From: Bacteroidia bacterium
GTDB taxonomy: Bacteria; Bacteroidota; Bacteroidia; Flavobacteriales; Flavobacteriaceae
Assembly (NCBI GenBank): GCA_030428705.1
Contig: JAUIDI010000002.1
Span: forward strand, 248,001-312,000
DNA: 64,000 bases
Reading direction: 5' to 3'
A model generated the notes under the pieces. That model was not told the DNA's origin, made no database searches, and saw nothing but the letters and a program-made list of their open reading frames with translations. Position numbers and translations under genes: made by a program. Numbering within the stretch: position 1 is the stretch's first letter; the number at the start of each line of letters is the position of its first letter. This document shows, one piece after another, positions 53,132 through 61,818 of this stretch.

Positions 53132-54802
53132 TTATTGCACATATGCGTCATCGTGAACGTTCGCAACGGCCCTACCGGAAGGATCGTTCATATTCTTGAA
53201 CGCCTCGTCCCATTCTAAGGCAATTTTCGTACTACACGCTACCGATGGCTCTTGTGGAACACATAAAGCCGCAGCATCGCTCGGAAAATGTGATTCGAAT
53301 ATCGAACGGTAGTAAAACTCTTCCTTTGTTGTCGGGGTCTGTGACGGAAACCTGAACTTCGCATTTGCCAATTGCTCATCGGTAACCTCATCGCTTACCA
53401 GTTCTTTTAACGTATCGATCCAACTATAACCCACTCCGTCTGAAAACTGTTCTTTCTGTCGCCACGCCACGCTTTCGGGCAGCATATCTTCAAAGGCTTT
53501 TCTGACTACCCATTTTTCCATTCGCTCACCGTTGATCATTTTGTCCTGTGGATTGATTCGCATGGCCACATCCATAAACTCTTTATCCAAAAACGGAACG
53601 CGCCCCTCGATTCCCCATGCCGCCAAGGATTTGTTGGCCCGCAAACAATCGTACATATGCAATTTGCTCAACTTTCGAACAGTTTCTTCATGAAATTCCT
53701 GCGCATTCGGAGCTTTGTGGAAATATAGATAGCCCCCGAACAATTCATCAGCTCCTTCGCCCGAAAGCACCATTTTTATACCCATTGACTTAATGACCCT
53801 TGCCATCAGATACATCGGTGTCGAAGCTCTAATGGTCGTAATGTCGTAGGTTTCTAGGTTATAAATGACATCCTTTATGGCATCAAGGCCTTCTTGAATG
53901 GTAAACTTGATCTCATGATGTACCGTACCGATATGATCGGCCACTTTTTGTGCCGCTGCCAGATCTGGAGATCCTTCCAAGCCTACCGAAAACGAATGTA
54001 GTTGCGGCCACCAGGCATCCGTGGTATCATCTGACTCGATACGTTTTTGGGCATATTTCTTGGCAATGGCCGAAGTGACCGAAGAATCCAATCCCCCCGA
54101 AAGTAAAACACCATAAGGGACATCCGACATTAACTGACGGTGCACGGCAGCTTCAAGCGCTTCTTTGATAGCCTGAATACTGGTTTCGTTATCCTTTACG
54201 GCTTCATATTCCATCCAATCACGCGAATACCATTGCTTTAGCTCCCCATCCGAGCTGTGCAAGTAATGACCGGGAGGAAACAATTCGATTTTTGTACAGG
54301 TTCCTTCCAAAGCTTTCAACTCGGAAGCTACATAGAATGTCCCGTGTTTATCCCACCCAATGTAGAGCGGTATGATTCCCATATGATCACGGGCCACAAA
54401 ATATTCGTCTTTTTCAACATCGTAAATAGCGAAACCGAAGATTCCGTTCATCTCATCGATAAATTCGACTCCCTTTTCTTGGTATAGGGCAAGTATGACC
54501 TCGCAGTCGGATTGCGTTTGAAAATTGTATCTACCTTCAAATTGTTTGCGAAGCTCGCGATGATTATAAATTTCGCCGTTGGCCGCCAAAACCAATTTTT
54601 TATCTTCGCTGAACAAAGGTTGTTTACCCGAAGCCGGATCCACTATTGCCAAACGTTCATGGGCCAAAATGGCCTTATCATCCGAATAGATTCCGCTCCA
54701 ATCCGGGCCCCGATGCCTTACTTTTTTTGACATTTCAAGTAGTTGTGGCCGCAAAAGCTCCGTAGATTGCTTAACATCGAACGCACATACAATTCCACAC
54801 AT
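53132..54802 (-). CDS. asnB: Asparagine synthetase B (glutamine-hydrolysing)
   Basis: It makes asparagine from aspartate, glutamine and ATP. 556 residues. The amidotransferase domain starts right at the catalytic Cys2 (MCGIVCAF) and has RHRGPDWSG and LAANGEIYNHRELR. The synthetase domain has the PP-loop GVLLSGGLDSSV and VLSGEGADELFGGY. This is the E. coli AsnB-like form. The start ATG at 54802 is fixed by the MCGI requirement. The region before it holds a -7-like CATCTTTG and two dyads. Neighbouring gyrB and DUF2911 are unrelated. Confidence 0.97.
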   Translation of the reverse strand: MCGIVCAFDVKQSTELLRPQLLEMSKKVRHRGPDWSGIYSDDKAILAHERLAIVDPASGKQPLFSEDKKLVLAANGEIYNHRELRKQFEGRYNFQTQSDCEVILALYQEKGVEFIDEMNGIFGFAIYDVEKDEYFVARDHMGIIPLYIGWDKHGTFYVASELKALEGTCTKIELFPPGHYLHSSDGELKQWYSRDWMEYEAVKDNETSIQAIKEALEAAVHRQLMSDVPYGVLLSGGLDSSVTSAIAKKYAQKRIESDDTTDAWWPQLHSFSVGLEGSPDLAAAQKVADHIGTVHHEIKFTIQEGLDAIKDVIYNLETYDITTIRASTPMYLMARVIKSMGIKMVLSGEGADELFGGYLYFHKAPNAQEFHEETVRKLSKLHMYDCLRANKSLAAWGIEGRVPFLDKEFMDVAMRINPQDKMINGERMEKWVVRKAFEDMLPESVAWRQKEQFSDGVGYSWIDTLKELVSDEVTDEQLANAKFRFPSQTPTTKEEFYYRSIFESHFPSDAAALCVPQEPSVACSTKIALEWDEAFKNMNDPSGRAVANVHDDAYVQ

Positions 54803-54828
54803 ATCATTAGTTTTTAATAATTATAAAG

Positions 54829-54836
54829 CAAAGATG
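54829..54836 (-). promoter_or_regulatory. -7-like element of asnB
   Basis: On the minus strand CATCTTTG, one mismatch from TAnnTTTG, lies 27 bases upstream of the asnB start codon. Confidence 0.4.
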
Positions 54837-54840
54837 TGCC

Positions 54841-54882
54841 TATTATTAATAATATGAAATACTATATTGATATTTTATATCA
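54841..54882. promoter_or_regulatory. Two dyads upstream of asnB
   Basis: TATTATTAATAATA (54841-54854) is a perfect 14-base palindrome lying just upstream of the -7-like element, within the promoter spacer. TGATAT-TTT-ATATCA (54868-54882) is a second perfect dyad further upstream. The whole area is AT-rich, so part of the symmetry may be by chance. Confidence 0.4.
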
Positions 54883-54905
54883 TATTTAAACATAAAAATT
54901 TATTA

Positions 54906-54939
54906 TTTGATTATTATGTAATCAATAGATATATTTTAG
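54906..54939 (+). promoter_or_regulatory. Possible promoter of the DUF2911 gene
   Basis: TTTG at 54906 and TATTTTAG at 54932-54939 are 22 bases apart. The -7 element has one mismatch to TAnnTTTG. GATTA-TTATG-TAATC, a small dyad, lies in between. Confidence 0.35.
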
Positions 54940-55067
54940 GCAAAAAATCGAGTCTTTTGTAAGCTGTTAAAATTTTAACGACTTTTTAGCAGAGATTATA
55001 CTTGATTCGCATTAGTTTTAACGCAATAGCCCTGAAAAAGGTTCGGGGCCTAAAAACAAACACACTT

Positions 55068-55607
55068 ATGAAAAATTTACTTGCACTTATGACCTTGATC
55101 GTTGCTTTTGTCTTTACCACGGATGCAACTGCACAAAAGTTTTCGGGCCTTGACAAAAGCCCGGCCGATATCGCTTCTTACCCACCTGGTGGAAACAACC
55201 CCGACAAATCGGTAAAAATCATCTATAGTCGACCACAATTAAAGGGAAGATCTTTGGCTGAACTTGCTCCCGCGGGAAAAGTATGGAGAACCGGGGCCAA
55301 CGAGGCTACCGAAATCACCTTTTACAAGGATGTAAATTTCGGCGGTAAGGATGTTGCCGCAGGCACTTATTCCCTATTTACGATACCCGGAGAAAAAGAA
55401 TGGACCGTTGTTTTGAACAAGAACCTGAACCAGTGGGGCGCTTATAGTTATGACGAATCGGCCGATGTTGTAAGGGTGACCGCCCCTAAAAATTCGGACG
55501 GTTCTTCTTTGGAGGAATTCTCGATAGCCTACAAGGAAATTGATGGTGGTGTCGACATGGTTATGGGATGGGGTAAAACCCGAGTTGCGGTACCGATAAA
55601 AATATGA
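55068..55607 (+). CDS. DUF2911 exported protein
   Basis: The ORF opens at 55002; ATG 55068 (MKNLLALMTLIVAFVFTTDATAQ) gives a clean signal peptide and 179 residues. The mature protein has the DUF2911 motifs: SVKIIYSRPQLKGRSLAEL, GKVWRTGANEATEITFYKDV, AGTYSLFTIPGEKEWTVVLN and NQWGAYSYDES. This family is common in Bacteroidota and other phyla; its fold is beta-rich and its function is unknown. It is divergent from asnB and a terminator follows, so it is transcribed alone. Confidence 0.92.
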   Translation: MKNLLALMTLIVAFVFTTDATAQKFSGLDKSPADIASYPPGGNNPDKSVKIIYSRPQLKGRSLAELAPAGKVWRTGANEATEITFYKDVNFGGKDVAAGTYSLFTIPGEKEWTVVLNKNLNQWGAYSYDESADVVRVTAPKNSDGSSLEEFSIAYKEIDGGVDMVMGWGKTRVAVPIKI

Positions 55608-55631
55608 TGAACTATTATCGAAAGATTCAAG

Positions 55632-55660
55632 ACCCAAGGCCAAACAGTCTTGGGTTTTTT
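55632..55660 (+). terminator. Terminator of the DUF2911 gene
   Basis: ACCCAAG and CTTGGGT pair around a 10-base loop, followed by a T run that reaches the stop codon of the convergent amidohydrolase. Confidence 0.8.
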
Positions 55661-57290
55661 ATTCCGCAACTGTGCCGGCAATGAAGGTTTGCTGTGCCTG
55701 TATAGTTGGAATCTGCCCAACGGGAACCTGTATTAGATCATCGCTATAAATCGTAAAATCGGCAAATTTGCCCACTTCAATGCTCCCTTTTTCGTTTTCC
55801 TCGAAATTCGAATAGGCCGCCCAAATGGTCATTCCCTTCAAAGCTTCTTCCCTTGATAATGCCTGATCGGACTGGAATCCCCCTTCGGGGTACCCGTCGA
55901 TATCCTGACGTGTAACGGCAGCATAAAATGTCAAAAACGGACTTACCTGTTCCACAGGGAAATCCGTACCTAAAGCTACCATTCCGGCCGCGTCCAATAA
56001 CTTTTTAAAGGCATAGGCACCTTTGATCCGCTCTTCGCCCAAACGTTCCTCAGCCCAATACATATCACTTGTGGCATGCGTTGGTTGAACGGATGGAATA
56101 ATACCGTCTTTAAAGTAACTAAAATCCTCAGGCGCGATTACTTGCGCATGTTCTATCTTCCAGCGCCTATCTTGCTGCCCGTTCAACGCGTTTTTATAGG
56201 CACGTAATACGACAACATTTGCCGAATCACCGATTGCATGGGTATTCATTTGATACTCCGAAATCGCCAAACGATTTGCAAGGTCCCCAATCTCAGAAAC
56301 GGGTGTGACCATGGCACCATAGTGTCCCAATTTATCGGAATAAGGTTCTTTCAAAGCGGCACCCCTTGAACCCAGGGCCCCATCACCATACACTTTTACC
56401 GAACGTACATTCAACCGGTCGGTCTTGTATGGTCCCTGATAAATATAATGTTCCAAATTTTCAGGGGTATTGCTGAGCATCGCATAGACCCTGATCGATA
56501 ATTCGCCCGTCTGCTGTAGGCTATCGATCAACTCAATGGTCGAACGATCTATCCCGGCATCGTTCACCGTGGTCAAACCGTGGTTCAAACAAATACGCTC
56601 GGCATCCTTTAGAGCCTGAACCTTCGTTTGCAAGTCTGGGGGCGGAATGAGCGAAGTAACCAAACCCATAGGATTATCGATCAACACTCCGGTAATTCCT
56701 GAATAGCCATCAGTCCATTTTTTGACGATTTCCCCGCCTTCCACTTTAGTGTCCCACCTGATTCCAGCCATATCCAATGCCTTTTGGTTCACCAAGAGTG
56801 CATGGCCGTCGATTCTTCGCAGAGCCACAGGCGTATCGGGATATAGCTCGTCAAGTTCTTTTTTGGTAGGAAGTTCCTTAACCTCCCAATCATTTTGATC
56901 CCAACCCCGACCCAATATGAAATTTTTAGGGTTTTGATTTTGGAATTCCTGTACCCGTTCCAATACTTCTGCATAACTTTTGGTACCCGTCAAATCCGCC
57001 ACTTGCAGGCTCATACCCATACCAAAAAAATGACAATGCGCATCGATCAATCCAGGGGTTATCGTCCTCCCATCGGCATCAATTATCTGATCCGAGGTAT
57101 ACGTTTTTCTTATCTCATCGGAAGTACCGACGGCAATGAACTTGCCCTTGTCGACAGCAAAGGCCTCCGCTTTTGAAAAAGCATCATCGACCGTATAGAC
57201 ATTGGCATTGATAATTACAAGATCTACCTTTTCCTTGAACAGTTCACAACTACACAAAAAAAGAAATAAGAGAGGAAGAATTTTCCGCAT
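55659..57290 (-). CDS. Amidohydrolase lipoprotein
   Basis: The ORF opens at 57338; ATG 57290 (MRKILPLLFLFLCSC) gives a lipoprotein with lipidated Cys at residue 13 or 15 and 543 residues. It is an amidohydrolase of the YtcJ-like type (Amidohydro_3): ITPGLIDAHCHFFGMG (metal His-x-His), GLTTVNDAGID, VYGDGALGSRGAAL, TDFPVEQVSPFLTFYAAVTRQD, and the C-terminal KFADFTIYSDDL that closes the composite beta-sandwich. Substrate not known. It is convergent with DUF2911. Confidence 0.9.
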   Translation of the reverse strand: MRKILPLLFLFLCSCELFKEKVDLVIINANVYTVDDAFSKAEAFAVDKGKFIAVGTSDEIRKTYTSDQIIDADGRTITPGLIDAHCHFFGMGMSLQVADLTGTKSYAEVLERVQEFQNQNPKNFILGRGWDQNDWEVKELPTKKELDELYPDTPVALRRIDGHALLVNQKALDMAGIRWDTKVEGGEIVKKWTDGYSGITGVLIDNPMGLVTSLIPPPDLQTKVQALKDAERICLNHGLTTVNDAGIDRSTIELIDSLQQTGELSIRVYAMLSNTPENLEHYIYQGPYKTDRLNVRSVKVYGDGALGSRGAALKEPYSDKLGHYGAMVTPVSEIGDLANRLAISEYQMNTHAIGDSANVVVLRAYKNALNGQQDRRWKIEHAQVIAPEDFSYFKDGIIPSVQPTHATSDMYWAEERLGEERIKGAYAFKKLLDAAGMVALGTDFPVEQVSPFLTFYAAVTRQDIDGYPEGGFQSDQALSREEALKGMTIWAAYSNFEENEKGSIEVGKFADFTIYSDDLIQVPVGQIPTIQAQQTFIAGTVAE

Positions 57291-57347
57291 TGCCCCCAGA
57301 TTGAATTCCCTAAAATAACTAAATATTTGATAAACCATTTCACAAAC

Positions 57348-57377
57348 AAAAAACCCGCTGGTAAAGCGGGGGTTTTT
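57348..57377 (-). terminator. Terminator of the small exported protein gene
   Basis: On the minus strand the CCGCT/AGCGGG stem is followed by a T run (GGGTTTTTTG). It lies 30 bases past the stop codon at 57407. Confidence 0.75.
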
Positions 57378-57406
57378 GAATATATTTTTTAGTGTGACGC
57401 CTTTAA

Positions 57407-57811
57407 CTATTTTGGTTCGGGGATTCTTTTACCCGAAAGTGTAAACGGGCCTGAGGAGGATGACCCATCGCCAGAGAACGAATCTCCATCAAAGTTGAGC
57501 GTAACCGATACACGATCGCCTTCCACATAGACCACGAATTTCACTTCATTGCCATCAACACTGAGCTCTTCAGTGGGAATCATGGTTCCTTCGGCACCTT
57601 GAATATTAAGAACATATTTACCTTTTTCCTTTTCAATATGCAAAATTCCCTTAGCATATTGTGGGTCAACATTCTGCACATCATAGGCCCATGAACCCAC
57701 AATATCCTCCACGGAGTGATTCAAAACATACAAAGTAGGGGTATCGGCCGTTATCGGCTGAAAGTACAGTGATAATATGCATACTAGTAGAAGTAATCTT
57801 ATTTTTCCCAT
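57407..57811 (-). CDS. Small exported protein of unknown function
   Basis: The ORF starts at 57904; ATG 57811 (MGKIRLLLLVCILSLYFQPITA) gives a signal peptide and 134 residues. The mature part starts with VGSWAYDVQNVDPQYAKGILHIEKEKGKYVLNIQG and reads like a small lipocalin or DUF-type beta-barrel, with VVYVEGDRVSVTLNFDGDSFSGDG and a C-terminal GPFTLSGKRIP. No named family is recognised. Terminator after it. Confidence 0.75.
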   Translation of the reverse strand: MGKIRLLLLVCILSLYFQPITADTPTLYVLNHSVEDIVGSWAYDVQNVDPQYAKGILHIEKEKGKYVLNIQGAEGTMIPTEELSVDGNEVKFVVYVEGDRVSVTLNFDGDSFSGDGSSSSGPFTLSGKRIPEPK

Positions 57812-57974
57812 GATTTTAGTTTTGAGTAATACCGAATTATATAATTCAAGGTTAAAAATACGTAATAAAAATTGTTTATCCGGCTTTTTCGATAAAGTGA
57901 CCATACATACAATAAATTGAAGGGTCGCTAATGGATTTCTATCAGATGAGCCTGAACTTACGTTAAGTTGCTTG

Positions 57975-58736
57975 TCATTTTCTTGAACGTAACCGTTTCC
58001 TCTCTTTAATCTTTACGTAGATCAACTTTTTACGGCCCCGCGAATCTTCCCTTCGTTCAATTTCAAATTGTGGAATCGAACTGATTAAAGGAGTCAGTTT
58101 TTGAAAACCATAATTACGGGAATCAAAATTCGGCTGCTTTTTTTGGAGTAGACTACCCACATCGCCTAAAAAGGCCCAACCATCATCATCGGCCAAGTCT
58201 TCGATCGTCGTGGCAATTAACCTGATATCTTTTGAAGTAATCTTGTCAATATCGCTTTTTGAAGTCTTTTTTTCAGGAGAGCCATCGTTTTCATCACTAT
58301 CGGATTGGTTCTTTAGTATTTCAAGATAAATGAACTTATCACAGGCAACGATAAACGGGTTCGGCGTTTTCTTTTCCCCAATGCCGATAACTTGAATACC
58401 AGCTTCTCGAAGTCGGGTCGCAAGACGTGTAAAATCACTGTCGCTACTGACGATACAAAAGCCGTTGACCTTGCCGGAATAGAGAATATCCATGGCATCG
58501 ATGATCATTGCAGAATCGGTTGCGTTTTTCCCTTGGGTATACCCATATTGCTGTACCGGGGTAATGGCATTTTCGAGCAATACATGTTTCCATTTCCCAA
58601 GACGCGGATTCGTCCAGTCGCCATAAATTCGTTTGATGGTCGGATTGCCGTATTTGGCGATTTCTTCCATCATTTCCTTGACATAGGCCGAAGGTATATT
58701 ATCCCCATCGATAAGAACTGCAATATTTAAATCCAT
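57975..58736 (-). CDS. NYN-domain (PIN-like) protein with OST-HTH/LOTUS domain
   Basis: A 253-residue protein. The NYN/LabA domain (1-140) has VLIDGDNIPS with the catalytic aspartates, ATDSAMIIDAMDIL, and CIVSSDSDFTRLATRLREAGIQVIGIGE. A charged linker (SDSDENDGSPEKKTS) leads to an OST-HTH/LOTUS domain at about 170-253 (IRLIATTIEDLADDDGWAFLGDVGSLL, FDSRNYGFQKLTPLI). NYN is a nuclease fold and OST-HTH is known to bind RNA, so RNA degradation or processing is plausible. No substrate is known. Neighbours are exported proteins and give no hint. Confidence 0.9.
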   Translation of the reverse strand: MDLNIAVLIDGDNIPSAYVKEMMEEIAKYGNPTIKRIYGDWTNPRLGKWKHVLLENAITPVQQYGYTQGKNATDSAMIIDAMDILYSGKVNGFCIVSSDSDFTRLATRLREAGIQVIGIGEKKTPNPFIVACDKFIYLEILKNQSDSDENDGSPEKKTSKSDIDKITSKDIRLIATTIEDLADDDGWAFLGDVGSLLQKKQPNFDSRNYGFQKLTPLISSIPQFEIERREDSRGRKKLIYVKIKERKRLRSRK

Positions 58737-58797
58737 AGAGTTGGTTTTGATTTATCGCAAGTTACAGGGTTTTACCCTTAAAAACAGGTATACACAC

Positions 58798-59913
58798 CTA
58801 ATCTTTAGTGATTACAAATTCGACTCTCCGATTTCGCTGTCGCCCCATGTCGGAATTGTTTTCAGTTATCGGTTTTGATCCTCCGAACCCATTCCAATTA
58901 ATCTTTTCACCTTCAAACCCCAATTGTACCAAATAATCGGCAACGGCCTTGGCCCTTTTGTTGGATAACACAAGGTTATAATCCTGAGAACCGATGTTGT
59001 CGGTATGTCCGTTTATTTCAATGGTCAGTGTTGTATCTTTTTTTAAATAATCGAAGACGAGGGCCACTTCTTTTTTTGCGGAATCAAGCAAGACAAACTC
59101 ATCAAAATCGAACAACACATCATCGAAAACATGGGTCTTGTCCAATTCAAAATCATGCTTACCTAGCTTATTCGATACAAAGTCGATATCATTATCTTTT
59201 TCGGTCGCACGTTCTACCGAAACCATATCAATATAGTAATAGGCTCCCTGCTTGGCGTATTTTTTGGTTTTGAACATACGTGTGCGTGCATTCGTCTTGA
59301 AATTGCCCAAGGTCATAAAACGTTCTCCTCCTTTGGCCACGAATTCGGTATGTACCAAAATCCAGTCTTTGGTGTCACGATAGAAATTGGAATATCCTAT
59401 TTCCATAGCGTTGTACACATTGTTCTTTTGTTGGTACAAGAGTCGCTTCGCGAGTTCTTTTTTGGTAGATATTTGCAAAGGAGCATTTGAAAACAACACC
59501 CCAAATTCCTTAATGGCAAAATCCGATCGTTCAGCTAAACTCACGTAAAATGAAATCGTGTACTTTTCTCCTTCAACCAAGGGTTTGGATAGTTCTGCCT
59601 GTAAATATTCACGATAGTCTTCCGGCGCATACAGGTAAAGCCCCGCATAGCCCTGCCCAAAATCGGCAGGTTGCGTTCCATTAAAATTTTTGGGCGTACC
59701 CATGGCCTTACTACAACCATTAAAATAATCGGTAGAACCCTCTGTGGGTGTTGACCAATCGATTACATCCGCGTTAAAGTTCCCTAGTTTTTTAGGACAA
59801 TCGGCGTATTGCTCAAAACTCGGGTTTTTGACCAGATTTTGTGCCAAAACCGAAGATACCGTTAAAAGGCACAAAATCGTAACGATATGTTCCGCAACCT
59901 TGAAAAGTGTCAT
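58798..59913 (-). CDS. OmpA-family outer-membrane lipid-peptidoglycan linker
   Basis: A 371-residue exported protein. The signal peptide is MTLFKVAEHIVTILCLLTVSSVLAQ. The first part (NLVKNPSFEQYADCPKK) begins a carbohydrate-binding-like beta-sandwich with SLAERSDFAIKEFGV. A C-terminal OmpA domain follows (about 265-371): FDEFVLLDSAKKEV, IEINGHTDNIGSQDYNLVLSNKRAKAVADYLVQLG, and GGSKPITENNSDMGRQRNRRVEFVITK. This domain binds peptidoglycan. Start ATG 59913. It stands between the NYN gene and the TonB-like gene, reading the same way. Confidence 0.92.
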   Translation of the reverse strand: MTLFKVAEHIVTILCLLTVSSVLAQNLVKNPSFEQYADCPKKLGNFNADVIDWSTPTEGSTDYFNGCSKAMGTPKNFNGTQPADFGQGYAGLYLYAPEDYREYLQAELSKPLVEGEKYTISFYVSLAERSDFAIKEFGVLFSNAPLQISTKKELAKRLLYQQKNNVYNAMEIGYSNFYRDTKDWILVHTEFVAKGGERFMTLGNFKTNARTRMFKTKKYAKQGAYYYIDMVSVERATEKDNDIDFVSNKLGKHDFELDKTHVFDDVLFDFDEFVLLDSAKKEVALVFDYLKKDTTLTIEINGHTDNIGSQDYNLVLSNKRAKAVADYLVQLGFEGEKINWNGFGGSKPITENNSDMGRQRNRRVEFVITKD

Positions 59914-60018
59914 TTAGGGCATTTAACTACCTCTAAAATAGAAAATTACGGAAAAGCAACGGTTACTATACCGACTTTCTTCGGCCAACGGCACGAATCA
60001 TAGGTCGACCCAATCGCT

Positions 60019-61794
60019 CTAAAAGTCGAATTTATACGTTGCCCCGCCCAAGACCTGAAATCCCTGAACCGGATAGTTCGCCCATCTCAGGTAATTGTTA
60101 TTGGCAATATTGGCCGCTTTGACAAAAATAGAGAGTTGGTCATTAAGGCGATGACCAATATGGGCATTCGCATCAAAATACCCATCAAGTTTTATCAATG
60201 TCGCCGGAAATTCCGAAGGTTGTACATTTTGGACCACTTCCGAAGAAAAGTCCTCACGTTCACCGACATAGAACAGGTTAGCCCCCATATACCATTTCTC
60301 CCCAATTTGATAATCCATAAAAAGCGAACCTGTCAAATTCGGAAGGTTCCAGGCCGGGTTGCCGGTCTCCGTGCTATAATCATAGACTTCGGCATTGATT
60401 CCCAAGGTAAAATTTCGGTTGACATCGACGTTCAATTCACCAAAAATCCCCAAGGTTTTTACATCATCCCCCAAGGTGACACCATCGATAGTAAAAACTT
60501 CGAAGGAATTACCGTGGTAATATCCTTTTTCATCGTTCCTAAAACTATTTCGGGGATTCAACTTAAAAAGTGCTTTTCCGTTTTCCGCGGTGTACGAACC
60601 TTTGACGTTGTAACTCAAATTCGGCAATAGTTGTCCTCTCAAACCAATATAAGCATCATATTGTTTATCGGTAGGTGCAATCGTGAGGGTCGGAGAAACA
60701 TACGGATTCTCCTCAACGAAATCGTAATATGAATTCTGCTGTAGTTCACCTTCGATACCCCCATATACTATGGCAAATTCATCCAACAGGCGATATGAAG
60801 CCGTCACCGTCGGATAGATAAAAAACCTACTGTCGCTGTTTTCGCTATCGAGACCATAAACGAAGTTGACACCAAGGTTCAGTGACAAATCATCGCGTAG
60901 CAAAGTCAAACTCGGATTGACCCCTACCTGTAAATGACCGTATTTGATACCCGCTGTATTCTCGGGATTGTTCACGCTGGCATTCGCGAAACTTCCGTTT
61001 ACATAATCTGCTTTGGCCTTGATGCCAAAAACTTCCTCACCTACTGGAAATTCGAATCCGGTACTGAAAATAGCACGGTTCTCACCTGATTTTACGGCAT
61101 CCCAAAACCTTCGGTACTTTAAGGAAGCATTGGTAAAATAGGCGTCCTCAACATCGATGTGCGCACCGGCCTCGCCCATATAATAATTTTGACGTTCCTC
61201 GATACCGGCAACGGTTACCGGGTCGGTTCCTTCAGGAAGTCCGTACCAATTGTACAATTGATGTTTCACACCTATATCGGCACCCCAACGAAAATCACGG
61301 TCACGCTTGGCATACGAGGCATCAAGTGTACTTTTCGAATAGATATTATCGAGCACGATTCCGCTGATATCGCCCCGCGACGAATTATGGTCAAGACCCA
61401 ACGTAAAGCTTGATTCACGATCAATGGTACGACTCGTATGGAATTTGGCCATAATATTAGCGGGATTCCCTCCTCCTGCCGAAGCGTATGAATTGTACAA
61501 TATCGGTGGTGGGGTCTTTTTAACGGCAGAAGCCTTCCCCTTTGCGGGGGTAAAGGTAGAGGCTACGGGAACCGAAAAAATACTGTAGTCTATCTTTTTC
61601 TTCTGGAGCACGATGGAGTCGTTCAGATTCGGTATCGACTTGATTTTGAAAGCATCGGAAATTGTCGGTGTATAGGCCTTCGTAACGGTTACCGTTTCGG
61701 TTCCTATACCATTTTCATCCTCATCATCCTGGGCTTGGGCCAACTGAAAGATTCCTAGAAATGCGAATAGGGTTATTTTGATGTATTTGTGCAT
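60019..61794 (-). CDS. TonB-dependent receptor-like outer-membrane barrel lacking a plug
   Basis: A 591-residue outer-membrane barrel. The signal peptide ends near QLAQAQ. Right after it comes ETVTVTKAYTPTISDAFK, close to a TonB-box pattern (ETVTV), and a proline/lysine stretch (KGKASAVKKTPPPI). There is then no recognisable plug domain; the beta-barrel strands start at about residue 100 and run to the C-terminal QVLGGATYKFDF. Full receptors have a plug of about 130 residues; this gene is short by that amount. It starts 24 bases after the TPR gene upstream on the same strand, so it is expressed with it. TonB-dependence is not established. Confidence 0.8.
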   Translation of the reverse strand: MHKYIKITLFAFLGIFQLAQAQDDEDENGIGTETVTVTKAYTPTISDAFKIKSIPNLNDSIVLQKKKIDYSIFSVPVASTFTPAKGKASAVKKTPPPILYNSYASAGGGNPANIMAKFHTSRTIDRESSFTLGLDHNSSRGDISGIVLDNIYSKSTLDASYAKRDRDFRWGADIGVKHQLYNWYGLPEGTDPVTVAGIEERQNYYMGEAGAHIDVEDAYFTNASLKYRRFWDAVKSGENRAIFSTGFEFPVGEEVFGIKAKADYVNGSFANASVNNPENTAGIKYGHLQVGVNPSLTLLRDDLSLNLGVNFVYGLDSENSDSRFFIYPTVTASYRLLDEFAIVYGGIEGELQQNSYYDFVEENPYVSPTLTIAPTDKQYDAYIGLRGQLLPNLSYNVKGSYTAENGKALFKLNPRNSFRNDEKGYYHGNSFEVFTIDGVTLGDDVKTLGIFGELNVDVNRNFTLGINAEVYDYSTETGNPAWNLPNLTGSLFMDYQIGEKWYMGANLFYVGEREDFSSEVVQNVQPSEFPATLIKLDGYFDANAHIGHRLNDQLSIFVKAANIANNNYLRWANYPVQGFQVLGGATYKFDF

Positions 61795-61818
61795 AGGTGT
61801 TCTTTTTTCTCGCGTATT

